In this document: in pieces, positions 1 to 7,979 of the stretch
How the letters are laid out: each line of letters begins with the position of its first letter
How positions within the stretch are numbered: position 1 is the first letter of the stretch
IMG/VR virus record: IMGVR_UViG_3300030329_002163
Span: 1-22,435 of that record
Strand: one strand, 5' to 3'
DNA length: 22,435 nucleotides
Origin: a virus
Program-made: the position numbers and the translations under genes
The notes under the pieces: model-generated
What the model was told of the DNA's origin: nothing
Seen by the model: the letters and a program-made list of their open reading frames with translations, nothing else
The model's database searches: none

Positions 1-191
1 GCAGCATCTGGGTCTTTATTTGTACCTTGTACCACTATGGCACCAGTATTTGTACCAGTAGAACCAGACCATACAATATTAATTGACATATGATCAATCG
101 TTGTGGTAACTGTAGCTGAACTGTTGGCACTTGTGTCTAGATCAATACCGTCTAGCATTTTATAAGTATAGATAATATTCTTTCTGCCCAC
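1..191 (-). CDS. N-terminus of a probable virion/tail protein (cut by window edge)
   Basis: The gene begins with GTG at 191-189, preceded by AAGGAG at 203-198 with a 6-base spacer, and stays open for 63 codons to the left edge. The first residues read MGRKNIIYTYKMLDGIDLDT. They are followed by a Thr/Ser-rich stretch and then short beta-strand-like segments such as INIVWSGSTGTNTGAIVVQG. That Trp-Ser-Gly...Thr-Gly pattern looks like the beta-sandwich domains of phage decoration or tail proteins, but it is not diagnostic. It follows the internal virion genes in the same direction, where short-tailed phages often keep fibre or other structural genes. The rest of the gene is outside the window, so the product is unassigned. 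The start and the reading frame are well supported. Confidence 0.6.
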   Translation of the reverse strand, partial: MGRKNIIYTYKMLDGIDLDTSANSSATVTTTIDHMSINIVWSGSTGTNTGAIVVQGTNKDPDA

Positions 192-253
192 TGAAAACTC
201 CTTATGAGTACAGGGTTATAGCCCTTAGTTTCTACCCTTGTATTTATATTATA
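192..253 (-). other. 62-base intergenic leader, AT-rich
   Basis: One of the longer gaps in the window. It holds the ribosome binding site of the next gene (198-203), an AT-rich run directly after the upstream stop (about 234-253) and a short GGG...CCC inverted repeat (213-224) with only 3 to 4 paired bases. A weak promoter could sit in the AT-rich run, but I see no convincing -35/-10 pair. The inverted repeat is too short to call a terminator. Confidence 0.3.
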
Positions 254-2635
254 TTATGATCTATTCAAATCTCTACGATTACTGACTTTTTCTAGTTCAG
301 TAGCCTGAGATTGAGATAAATCTAGCTTATCAGCCGCTACAGCAGAAATAGCTCCCCCTGCTTGAGATTCTTGTGCTTCTTTATAAAATGACTGCAATCC
401 TCTAATTGATTCAGGTTCTAGGGCTAAATCAGTAGGCATGTCCATAAGTATGCCTAATTGCAATCTATGTTTGTAACTCGTCTTTCCTCCAGACTTTTCA
501 AGAGCGTCATAAACACTTGATTGCATTTCTGAGTAAAGAGTGGGGTAAACAAATCGTATTGCTTCTATACCTTCTCTGCTTATACTTGCACTATTTAGGT
601 CTTTTAAGACTGAAAGAGGGTCTTGAACTGCTTTTACATATTTCTTAAATTTATAAATTTCTTGATCAGAAATAGGATAAGATTTCTTTAAAAATGGATT
701 AACTTGTAAAGTTTTTCTAGGTAGTTTAGAGTCTAAAAATACAAAGGCTCTACCTGCTACCTGTTTGAGTTGTCCATATGTTTTAGGAGCACTAGACTGT
801 AAGTTAGCATCTAGCATCATTTTATTCATAAGAAAAGGATTGGCGTTAATTTTATCAAAATTATTAGCCATGTTTATAACAGCTTCCTGTTCATTTTTAG
901 GTTTCCCTAATACTAACTCTCCTTCAGTTTTTCTAGACAAAGGATTATTAGTTAAAACAGCAGCAGAAATAGCAGGGTATTTGTCAAATTTTGTTCTTTT
1001 AAAAAAATTATTAACTAACCTAGATACCTTACTAGAGACCTTAGTATTACTACGTTCTATATCAGCTAAGACCATCATTTTATTTTTAAGGTCTGATTGA
1101 GCAAATGCAGAAGTCATTCCTGCTAACCCACTTACACTTTTTATAGGAGCTAGACCCAGAGTAAAAGCACCAAAACCAAAAAATACGTCTCTTAACTTTG
1201 AAAAAACACTTTTATCTGGAGCTGATCTATTAAATTGATTAACAAATGTTGCTAAGCTATTGTAATCTAATAACTCTTTCTGAAGTTTCTCACCTAGAGG
1301 ACTTCTAACTCTAGCAGCTAAATCTACTAATTCTTCTCTAAACCCTCTTCCTAAAGCTCTATTAATGTCTTGAACTATAGTAGGGTCTCCTAGTTTATCG
1401 TATTTACCTAATTTATGATATTCTACTTTTATTTTTTGTAGATCATCAGCAGTATAACGAACATCGTCTAGTAAATCACTTGTAAGATTGTCAAGTTCTT
1501 TGTCTATTAAAGCTACTTTTTTTCTTGCGTCATCACTAAGAGGTTTACCTGTTTTTGGGTTTAAAAACTTAGGTCTTAGTTTTTCCAACTCATCTACTTG
1601 TCTTTGAGCTACTTGATTAAGCTTAGGAAATATGTTAGGGTCGGTAATCTCTTCATCTATAGCCTTAACGGTTTTTCCTATATTCTTTCCTATTTTTTTT
1701 AAATAAGACCTAGAACTATTTAATAAATGAGAATTAGAAGCTAGAGAATAACCAACGCCTCCATCTTTCATAGCCTTAGATAAAACTTCGGGAATGTTTT
1801 GAGCCATTTTAGGTTGATCTACCATTAATCTTTCTATTTGATCGTCTGCAAAACCACCAAGTTTCATAGAATTATAAACAGGGTTTGTCATGTTTTGCTT
1901 AAAATTATCTATCTTCTCAACACCTACTCCTACTATTTTACTTCCTTTTATCTTAGGAACAACTATAGAAACTGTTTGTCCTATGCCTCCTAAAGAACCA
2001 CCGACAAGACCACCAAATAAAGCACCCCTACCTGCATAAGCAGCTAGATTTTCTGCATTAAATTCCGCATTACCTAGGGCATTTTCTTCTATAAGTTCAC
2101 CAACTCCGTAAAAAGTACCTTCTACTGCTGAACCTGCACCTTTAGCAACACTCTTTCTTAAAACTTCTCTAGCAAAGTTTTTCTTTCCAGTGTCTTTGAT
2201 TAATTTTTTAAGACCTGAAGCAGTTAGTTTTTCTACTGCTGCTGCGCCTTTAGCTGCTGTAGCTATTCCTTTTCCTGCTGCTCCTGCACCTTTTGCAAGT
2301 AAAGAACTACCTCCAGAAAATAAAGCTGGACCAGCAATACCAACAATTTCTCCTGCTAAAGCTGCGCTCTTGTTTCTTTTTCTTCTTTCTCTAAGAGCTT
2401 CTTTAAAATCATCACCAAGAGCTGCATAAGCTTGGTCACTAAGACCAAACGTAGCTGAAGATACAGCAGACTCTACAAAGGTTCTTATCCCAGAGTCTCC
2501 ATATTTTTCAGTTAATTCTTCCTGTCTATCTAGAAGCTGCATATCCTCTTCAGAAAAAGGACCTTCTACAGGAGTAGTTTCTTCCTTTTTCACACTAAGA
2601 CTTTCTAGATATTTTTTATCTTTTTCTGTTAACAT
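254..2635 (-). CDS. Internal virion / DNA ejection protein (793 aa)
   Basis: A large protein with no enzymatic motif that I can see. Residues about 50-66 read RTFVESAVSSATFGLSD, and residues 92-135 form a Gly/Ala-rich hydrophobic stretch (AALAGEIVGIAGPALFSGG and following). Further Gly-rich hydrophobic patches lie at about 198-228 and 483-512; the rest is helical and charged. The TFGLSD plus GE-x-x-G pattern is one I associate with internal or ejection proteins of short-tailed phages, and the amphipathic Gly/Ala patches would suit insertion into a membrane during DNA delivery. ATG start at 2635 with AGGTG upstream, 7 bases after the preceding stop. It closes the block of three large virion genes, as internal core proteins do in T7-like genomes. 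The role is inferred from position and composition; a structural role is much surer than the exact function. Confidence 0.65.
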   Translation of the reverse strand: MLTEKDKKYLESLSVKKEETTPVEGPFSEEDMQLLDRQEELTEKYGDSGIRTFVESAVSSATFGLSDQAYAALGDDFKEALRERRKRNKSAALAGEIVGIAGPALFSGGSSLLAKGAGAAGKGIATAAKGAAAVEKLTASGLKKLIKDTGKKNFAREVLRKSVAKGAGSAVEGTFYGVGELIEENALGNAEFNAENLAAYAGRGALFGGLVGGSLGGIGQTVSIVVPKIKGSKIVGVGVEKIDNFKQNMTNPVYNSMKLGGFADDQIERLMVDQPKMAQNIPEVLSKAMKDGGVGYSLASNSHLLNSSRSYLKKIGKNIGKTVKAIDEEITDPNIFPKLNQVAQRQVDELEKLRPKFLNPKTGKPLSDDARKKVALIDKELDNLTSDLLDDVRYTADDLQKIKVEYHKLGKYDKLGDPTIVQDINRALGRGFREELVDLAARVRSPLGEKLQKELLDYNSLATFVNQFNRSAPDKSVFSKLRDVFFGFGAFTLGLAPIKSVSGLAGMTSAFAQSDLKNKMMVLADIERSNTKVSSKVSRLVNNFFKRTKFDKYPAISAAVLTNNPLSRKTEGELVLGKPKNEQEAVINMANNFDKINANPFLMNKMMLDANLQSSAPKTYGQLKQVAGRAFVFLDSKLPRKTLQVNPFLKKSYPISDQEIYKFKKYVKAVQDPLSVLKDLNSASISREGIEAIRFVYPTLYSEMQSSVYDALEKSGGKTSYKHRLQLGILMDMPTDLALEPESIRGLQSFYKEAQESQAGGAISAVAADKLDLSQSQATELEKVSNRRDLNRS

Positions 2636-2642
2636 AAATCAC

Positions 2643-5360
2643 CTAGACGGCTAAAGGTTCACTTGGGTCCCACCACTTGCCAGGTGTTCCACCTTTTTCT
2701 ACATGTTCTTTTTCTTGAAATATAAGTTGATCTACTACTTTTCTTCTATTAACAGGAACATTACTTAGGTTTCTTCTTTTAAGCATTTGAGCTATTCTTC
2801 GTTCATTTGGAGATACTGGTAGAGCAACTCCGTCTGATCTTAGTTTTTGCCTTACTCCGTAGTTAACTTTCATCATAAGATTTCTTATTTTAGCTATCTC
2901 TCTTTCATCAGTAGTAAAAAGACGATTAGGATCTCCAAGAATTTTCTTAGCTTGTTCTCTTTCTTGGTCAGTCATAACACCTGGACCAAAGAACTCAATC
3001 CTAAGATTACCAACTAACCTATCTCTTAGAGACTCAGCTTCAGCTCTGTCTTGAGAAAATAAAGCACCAAATGGATTAAAAGTACCCTGTTCTAAAAAAG
3101 AAACTTTATCCACATAACCTATTAAATCATTTAAACCGTCTATAGTCTGTTGAGCATTAGCTACATATTCTTTAACTTTATTAGCTCTAGAGACTCCACC
3201 CTTAACATAATAATTAAGACCGTCTCTACCTTTTATGACAGATTGTTCAATTTTCATTTTTGGTAAGTTAACTGAGATAATAGAAAGTTCTTTATCAGTT
3301 AAACCTCTTGTGTTTACAGCTTCTAAAAGCAATTGATTATAGTCTTTCTGAGCTAGTTTTTTAGCAGCTTTTTCACCTTTCTTTTGATATGATAAAGATA
3401 ACCTCTCTAAGGTGTTTCTCTTGTCTATTTCTTTTGTAGACCTAGCAAGTCTTCTGGCTAAAACAGCTACTTTAAAGTTTGCAGCAGCTAATTTCTTACC
3501 TTCTTCAGTTTGACCAAGCTTTTGAGCTTCTATGTCTTTTTTTACTGCATCATCTAGTCTTTTTATAAAAACATTAGGAGTACCATACTTAGAAGCACCA
3601 TAAGCTCCAGCAGCTAATCCAACCAAAGATACTATTTTATTAAATGTGCTTTGGTTCTTATAAAATCTATTAGGGTCTATAGTAGCAGCTTTCATCGCCT
3701 GAGCTACGGCTGCGTCCTCTGCCTCTCTTAGTTTTTTTTCATCTTGTAATTGTCTTATGTCTAAAAATTCTTTTTTAGTAAGTTTTCTTAAATTTTTACC
3801 AGGAGCAGCTTGAGTTGTAGTATCTTTAACAACTTTGTCTTCTTCCCATGTGCCAGAAGCTCCTCTAGGCTCTTTAGTAGGTTCTTTACCTAATCCTAAA
3901 GCTTCTCTCATCATAGGACCAGGAGGCGTTCTAGGATCACGACCACCTTGAGCTACCATGTCCTCTGGTTCAGGTCTGTCAAATTGTTTTATAAGAGAAC
4001 TTACTTCTTCTCTAGTAGTCTTACCATCAGATATAAGAGCTATTATTTGTTTTCTATCTTCATAAGTTTTCCCACCTTCTACATACTTTTTAACTACAGA
4101 CTTTACGTCTATTTCTTCTGTCTCAATTTTAGGTTCAGGTTGAGGAACAAAACCAGGTATTCCTGGGACTGTTGCAACTCCCTCTTGATACTCTGGACTT
4201 TTGATGTATTCAGGAGTAGATTCTATAAGATAGTCTCTCATCCAAGAATCGTCATATTCGTCTATAACTTCTTCATCGTTGCTTCTCATCCAAGAGTCTT
4301 CATATTCGTCTACGACTTCTCCACCGTTGTCGTATTTTTTAACTTCTCCACCTTCTGCTCCTGTCCAAAACTGGTCCTGCTCTGATTGATAATACTCTGG
4401 TTCACCTCCAGCATAAACACCGTAAGGAACTGATTGATCTACTGGTATTGTCTCTTCCAACTCTATGTCTTCTACTTCTATGTTTTGTTCAGGTTTTTTA
4501 ACCTCTTGTTTATCAGTACTAACATCAAATATTCTATCTCCAGGGTGATAATACTTTGGTTTTTCCCCAGGTAGACTTCCTGGTTTTTCTAAATCTTTAG
4601 CTGTATAACCATGTTTTTTCATCCAAGACTGCACCTTAGATTTATCTCTAGGAATAACAGTAGGGTCTTCTAGGTTATCTTTAAATTGTTTAGAAGGTTT
4701 AGAAGGTTTAGAAGGTTTAGACACAGGAGCAGAAAATTTTCCATATTTTCTAATAGTTTCTTTTTCATCTACTTGTAATAAACCATGTTTTTTAGCTAAA
4801 TCGTGATAAGCTGTCCCAGGAAGTAGGCTATATTGTTTTCTATAAGCTGGGGTAGCACTTCTTTTATAAACACTTCCACCCATTTTATTTCCCCATGGCT
4901 GAAAACCATTAGCTACATATAGGTGATAAGCTGCTTCCATATTTTTAGCAGGGTCTTTTAATTCTTCAAAATTATCTATTTTCATTTTAGTTTTTAAAAA
5001 AGGTAAATTAACTCCTCTGATTTGAAATAGACCATAACTGTGTTTTACAGGAGGAACAGGTTTAGAAGTGTCATAAGCTCTCCTACCATTTTTCTTAGTG
5101 TAAATTTTATACTTATCACCTTCAGCATCTGCATAGCCCTTGCTTTCTCTAATCATTATTTTCATGAACATGTCTTGCTCATCTTTAGAAAGTTTTCCCA
5201 AAGGACTATTTTTAAATACTTCTTTTAATTTATATTTTTTTAAGTTATTCCTTAAATTATAAATATTAGGTTTCATATCCTGAATCTCCTTCCAAGTCTT
5301 GCTGCTTTCGGCAATTGCCGTACTTCCTAATAGGAAAAAAATTAAAATTGCTTTGATCAT
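2643..5360 (-). CDS. Virion-associated lytic transglycosylase / internal virion protein (905 aa) with signal-peptide-like N-terminus
   Basis: Residues 1-17 (MIKAILIFFLLGSTAIA) look like a cleavable signal peptide with an A-x-A site. Residues about 55-160 resemble an SLT/lysozyme-like fold: candidate catalytic Glu72 in MIRESKG, the SYGLFQIRG motif at 108-116, and NMEAAYHLYVANGFQPWG at 140-157, which matches the conserved helix of lytic transglycosylases. Next come a KPS repeat (about 215-224), an acidic low-complexity region with two DEY-x-DSWMR copies (351-375) and GGEV motifs (337-348), then a charged helical C-terminal half with a small hydrophobic patch near 576-590. The domain would cut peptidoglycan glycan strands so that DNA and ejection proteins can cross the cell wall, as T7 gp16 does. 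ATG at 5360, 20 bases after the upstream stop, behind a weak GAGAG-type site. The hydrolase fold is likely; the meaning of the signal-like N-terminus is open. Confidence 0.75.
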   Translation of the reverse strand: MIKAILIFFLLGSTAIAESSKTWKEIQDMKPNIYNLRNNLKKYKLKEVFKNSPLGKLSKDEQDMFMKIMIRESKGYADAEGDKYKIYTKKNGRRAYDTSKPVPPVKHSYGLFQIRGVNLPFLKTKMKIDNFEELKDPAKNMEAAYHLYVANGFQPWGNKMGGSVYKRSATPAYRKQYSLLPGTAYHDLAKKHGLLQVDEKETIRKYGKFSAPVSKPSKPSKPSKQFKDNLEDPTVIPRDKSKVQSWMKKHGYTAKDLEKPGSLPGEKPKYYHPGDRIFDVSTDKQEVKKPEQNIEVEDIELEETIPVDQSVPYGVYAGGEPEYYQSEQDQFWTGAEGGEVKKYDNGGEVVDEYEDSWMRSNDEEVIDEYDDSWMRDYLIESTPEYIKSPEYQEGVATVPGIPGFVPQPEPKIETEEIDVKSVVKKYVEGGKTYEDRKQIIALISDGKTTREEVSSLIKQFDRPEPEDMVAQGGRDPRTPPGPMMREALGLGKEPTKEPRGASGTWEEDKVVKDTTTQAAPGKNLRKLTKKEFLDIRQLQDEKKLREAEDAAVAQAMKAATIDPNRFYKNQSTFNKIVSLVGLAAGAYGASKYGTPNVFIKRLDDAVKKDIEAQKLGQTEEGKKLAAANFKVAVLARRLARSTKEIDKRNTLERLSLSYQKKGEKAAKKLAQKDYNQLLLEAVNTRGLTDKELSIISVNLPKMKIEQSVIKGRDGLNYYVKGGVSRANKVKEYVANAQQTIDGLNDLIGYVDKVSFLEQGTFNPFGALFSQDRAEAESLRDRLVGNLRIEFFGPGVMTDQEREQAKKILGDPNRLFTTDEREIAKIRNLMMKVNYGVRQKLRSDGVALPVSPNERRIAQMLKRRNLSNVPVNRRKVVDQLIFQEKEHVEKGGTPGKWWDPSEPLAV
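4236..4320 (-). repeat. Pair of imperfect 37-base direct repeats in the transglycosylase gene
   Basis: Copies at 4236-4272 and 4284-4320 match at 33 of 37 positions by hand comparison. They encode the two DEY-x-DSWMR segments separated by a short acidic linker. They lie in the acidic low-complexity region downstream of the hydrolase domain and keep the frame, so this looks like an internal tandem duplication of about 48 bases. Confidence 0.75.
4691..4720 (-). repeat. 9-base tandem repeat encoding a KPS linker
   Basis: Three perfect copies of TAGAAGGTT (plus strand) at 4691-4717 continue into a partial fourth. They encode KPSKPSKPSK, a flexible, positively charged linker just after the transglycosylase domain. 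The copies are in frame and could change in number by slippage. Confidence 0.75.
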
Positions 5361-5380
5361 TAATCACTCTCTTGTTCATG

Positions 5381-7978
5381 TTACTTTCCTACTCTTCTTT
5401 CAAGTTCTTCAATCCGTCTCATGAGTTCGCCTTGAGCAGCTACTACTGAGCCGTAACCTCCAGAAGAAGGAACTTTGAACTGACTTTTTAACACAGAAGG
5501 AGGTTTAATGTCAACAGCACCACCCATTTGAAAGTGTCTGAATTTACGTCTAGCTCCACCAAATTTTGCATCTTTAGCAGCTTTATCATGAAATCTAGAC
5601 TCTGGTTCATAACCAATGGATTCCCTAAATGCCTTTTTAGGACGAACATAAGCTTCTCCACCTTTAGCCATGGGAAGTTCCGGTTCTTGAAAAAACTTTC
5701 CAGGTTTAGCACCCTGCATAAGTTTGTTTATTAGTTTATCTTTTTCTGCTATTTCTTTGTTTTTTCTTTCTAAAAGAGCTTGAACTTTTTGTTTATTCAT
5801 CCCAGGTTCTTTTCCTAACATTCCTTTGTTTCTTTTACCTAACTCATTCATTAAAATTTGTAGTGATCTTTTTTTACCTTCTTTAACTTCTCCACCATTA
5901 TCAAACTTTTGAACTCCATCCATTCCATCTTGTAGTTTATATAAAAAGTCTACACCCTTAGCTCTCTCTTCTTCTTTGCCATTTGCACCCATGGCTTTAC
6001 CTAAACCACGTACAGCAGAGGCTTTGATTACAAATTCTCCATCAGATAATCGGGCAGGAATAGAGTCTGAAGTTTCTGTACCTGGTCCTGAGATATAACC
6101 ACCATCAGCTTTCCACCATTTAAACTTTTTACCTAGTTGATCAATTACAGGTAAACCTGCTACAAACGCATTTAAACCTGTAAGCCATAGAGGTTGTCCA
6201 GTTTTAGAGTCTGTTTCAACTTTTTTTCCTTCTGCCCTATCTCTTCTATCTTTTCTTTCTTTCAATAAAGCTGTTTGAACTTCAGGTCCAAACTTAAGAT
6301 CAAAATTTTCTTGCATTCTTCTTAGCATTAGTTGTTTTTGACCAGCACTAATAGGTAATGCCCTAATTTGTGACATATGCATTGCTAAGGTTTGTTCTCT
6401 TATTTTACGAGCTTCTCTTTTAACTAACTCATCTCCTAATTCGTCGGCAGTAGGAGCATCAGGGTCAGCAGGTTCTATAGGCACAAGATAATCAACTTGT
6501 TGTTGTACAGGATCGCCTCCTCCAGGTTGAGGAGTAGGATCAACGTCTTGTGGTTCTTCGTCTCTTGGATCTACAGAGTCAGGAGACTCTTCTTGAGCTT
6601 CTTCAGCTAAAGCTTGTTCAGCATCATCTTTCGTAGCTTGCATATCAGCAGCTTGCAATACTTTACCAGTTCCCCATCCAGCTAAAGTACCTAAGGCACT
6701 TGCCCCTGGAACTCCTAAACCTTCTAGTCCTAAACCAACACCTGAAAGTACATTAGGTACAGTAACCCCAGAAGGAATACTATCTTTACCGTACATATCA
6801 GCCCATTCAACATCGTCTATCAAACCTCTACTATAATCTATTTCAGCCATTTTTTTTCTTAGCATCTTTTGTCTATTAGTATAACTTTCAGTTTGTCGTT
6901 TGTCTTCAGCATCTATATAACCTTGCTTTTGAGCAATTTTATCTTGTCTTTCTTTTTCTTGCTCGTCTTGAAAAGTTTGAATCTCACCTTGACCTATCAT
7001 TAACCCTGTACCACCGCCAGCGGCTTCTTCAGCTTCTCGCATTTCTTGAACACTTTTATAACCTTTTGAAGCTGCTAACTCTTCTTCTTGAGCATCCCTA
7101 ACTTGTCTTGACATTCTTTCTTCAGGTGTGCCTTGCTCTGCGTATTCCTGTCTTAGTTGATCTACACTAATACCATAAGCAGCGGCTTCCTCGGCTTCTT
7201 GCTCTTGTTCTTCTGGAGTTTGCATTCCAGGTTTGTATAGTTTACCATCAATTATGACAGGTCTTCCAAGTCTTCTAGCTTCTTCTACACCTCGTTGTTT
7301 CTTAGAATCATCATAGTCTCTTCTTAACATACCAGCTTTTTGTTTACTACCAAAAGCTGCAACATCTCCAGTGTAGAGAGTGTCTGCAATTTTTTCTAAA
7401 AAACTTCTATTGTCAAGAGCGTCTGTCTCTCTTTCAGTTTTTTCTTGTAACTCTTTTTCTCTTTTTGCGTCTAAAGCTTGTCGTTGTTTTTTTAATTCAG
7501 CTTTTCTTTTAGCTTTCTGTCTTTCGTCATGTTCTTTTGCTGCTTGTTTTGCTAGTCTATCTCTTTCCGCTTTTTCTTTTTTCATACGATCTATAGCTTG
7601 TTGCGGAGTTTCACCTTTTGGAGGACCTCCACTTGGAGCTGGATCTGTATCTGGGGGAGGAGATGAGCCTGTATTTCCTTGTCCTGTATTACCTTGTCCT
7701 GTATTTCCTACTGGGAGTGCTCCAGTATTTATAGCAGTTTGATACTGACTTTGTGGAACATTTACTATAGTTCCATATACTGGATCTCTGACTGGTACTG
7801 TTGGTTCAGGAGTTTGAGTAACATTTGTACCTGTACCTGTACCTGTACCTGTACTTGTACTTGTACTTGTACTTGTACTTGTACTTTTATTTGAAGGTGA
7901 AGGTGTACCTTTAAAGCACTTAAGGGGTCCTGTTGCCCATAATTTAGGTCCGACTAGTTTTGGTTTTATAATTTGCAT
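5381..7978 (-). CDS. Large putative internal virion / tail structural protein (865 aa) with GG-x-V motifs
   Basis: The frame extends 24 bases further upstream to 8002, but I choose the ATG at 7978: GGAGG lies 6 bases before it, and it starts 1 base after the preceding stop. The N-terminus has a repetitive (ST)6(GT)4 tract, a GNTGQ repeat and a Pro-rich stretch. A long charged helical region follows (about 125-390, likely coiled coil), then a Gly-rich hydrophobic segment (about 395-440) and an acidic Pro-rich linker. Residues 626-660 include GGYISGPGTETSDSIPARLS and continue to DGEFVIKASAVRGLG, a motif I recall from tail or tape-measure-like proteins of many phages. More GG motifs follow (FDNGGEV, AKGGEA, QMGGAV), then a short C-terminal helix. 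No enzymatic domain is visible. Its place between the tail gene and the transglycosylase gene argues for a virion protein, probably packaged inside the head and ejected. Confidence 0.65.
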   Translation of the reverse strand: MQIIKPKLVGPKLWATGPLKCFKGTPSPSNKSTSTSTSTSTSTGTGTGTGTNVTQTPEPTVPVRDPVYGTIVNVPQSQYQTAINTGALPVGNTGQGNTGQGNTGSSPPPDTDPAPSGGPPKGETPQQAIDRMKKEKAERDRLAKQAAKEHDERQKAKRKAELKKQRQALDAKREKELQEKTERETDALDNRSFLEKIADTLYTGDVAAFGSKQKAGMLRRDYDDSKKQRGVEEARRLGRPVIIDGKLYKPGMQTPEEQEQEAEEAAAYGISVDQLRQEYAEQGTPEERMSRQVRDAQEEELAASKGYKSVQEMREAEEAAGGGTGLMIGQGEIQTFQDEQEKERQDKIAQKQGYIDAEDKRQTESYTNRQKMLRKKMAEIDYSRGLIDDVEWADMYGKDSIPSGVTVPNVLSGVGLGLEGLGVPGASALGTLAGWGTGKVLQAADMQATKDDAEQALAEEAQEESPDSVDPRDEEPQDVDPTPQPGGGDPVQQQVDYLVPIEPADPDAPTADELGDELVKREARKIREQTLAMHMSQIRALPISAGQKQLMLRRMQENFDLKFGPEVQTALLKERKDRRDRAEGKKVETDSKTGQPLWLTGLNAFVAGLPVIDQLGKKFKWWKADGGYISGPGTETSDSIPARLSDGEFVIKASAVRGLGKAMGANGKEEERAKGVDFLYKLQDGMDGVQKFDNGGEVKEGKKRSLQILMNELGKRNKGMLGKEPGMNKQKVQALLERKNKEIAEKDKLINKLMQGAKPGKFFQEPELPMAKGGEAYVRPKKAFRESIGYEPESRFHDKAAKDAKFGGARRKFRHFQMGGAVDIKPPSVLKSQFKVPSSGGYGSVVAAQGELMRRIEELERRVGK
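7668..7712 (-). repeat. Three 15-base repeats encoding GNTGQ units
   Basis: CCTGTATTTCCTTGT at 7668-7682 is followed by a copy with one change (7683-7697) and a diverged third (7698-7712). They encode the GNTGQGNTGQGNTG segment of the 865-residue protein. They lie about 115 bases from the hexanucleotide tract, so the first 115 codons of this gene hold two separate repeat arrays. Confidence 0.7.
7827..7886 (-). repeat. 10-unit hexanucleotide tandem repeat (coding Ser-Thr / Gly-Thr)
   Basis: On the plus strand there are four GTACCT units (7827-7850) followed by six GTACTT units (7851-7886), 60 bases without interruption. In the coding frame they read AGT ACA six times and GGT ACA four times, giving (ST)6(GT)4. 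Units are multiples of three, so gain or loss changes protein length without a frameshift. The block change from one unit to the other fits local expansion after a point change. Confidence 0.9.
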
Positions 7979-7979
7979 T

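Noticed and set aside
213-224. GGG...CCC inverted repeat before the left-edge gene as a terminator or operator
   Set aside because: Three to four pairs and no uridine tract; likely chance.
3948-4385. Open frame of 145 codons on the plus strand
   Set aside because: It lies wholly antisense to the transglycosylase gene and is rich in Phe, Tyr and Ser, as expected from reversed Lys/Glu-rich codons. I see no good ribosome binding site or recognisable domain.
7380-7742. Open frame of 120 codons on the plus strand
   Set aside because: It mirrors the charged coiled-coil region of the 865-residue protein; the Ser/Phe/Cys-rich composition is a by-product of the opposite strand.
7827-7886. Hexamer tract as a CRISPR-like or origin (iteron) array
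   Set aside because: No spacers; units are contiguous, in frame and inside a gene, so a coding microsatellite is the better reading.
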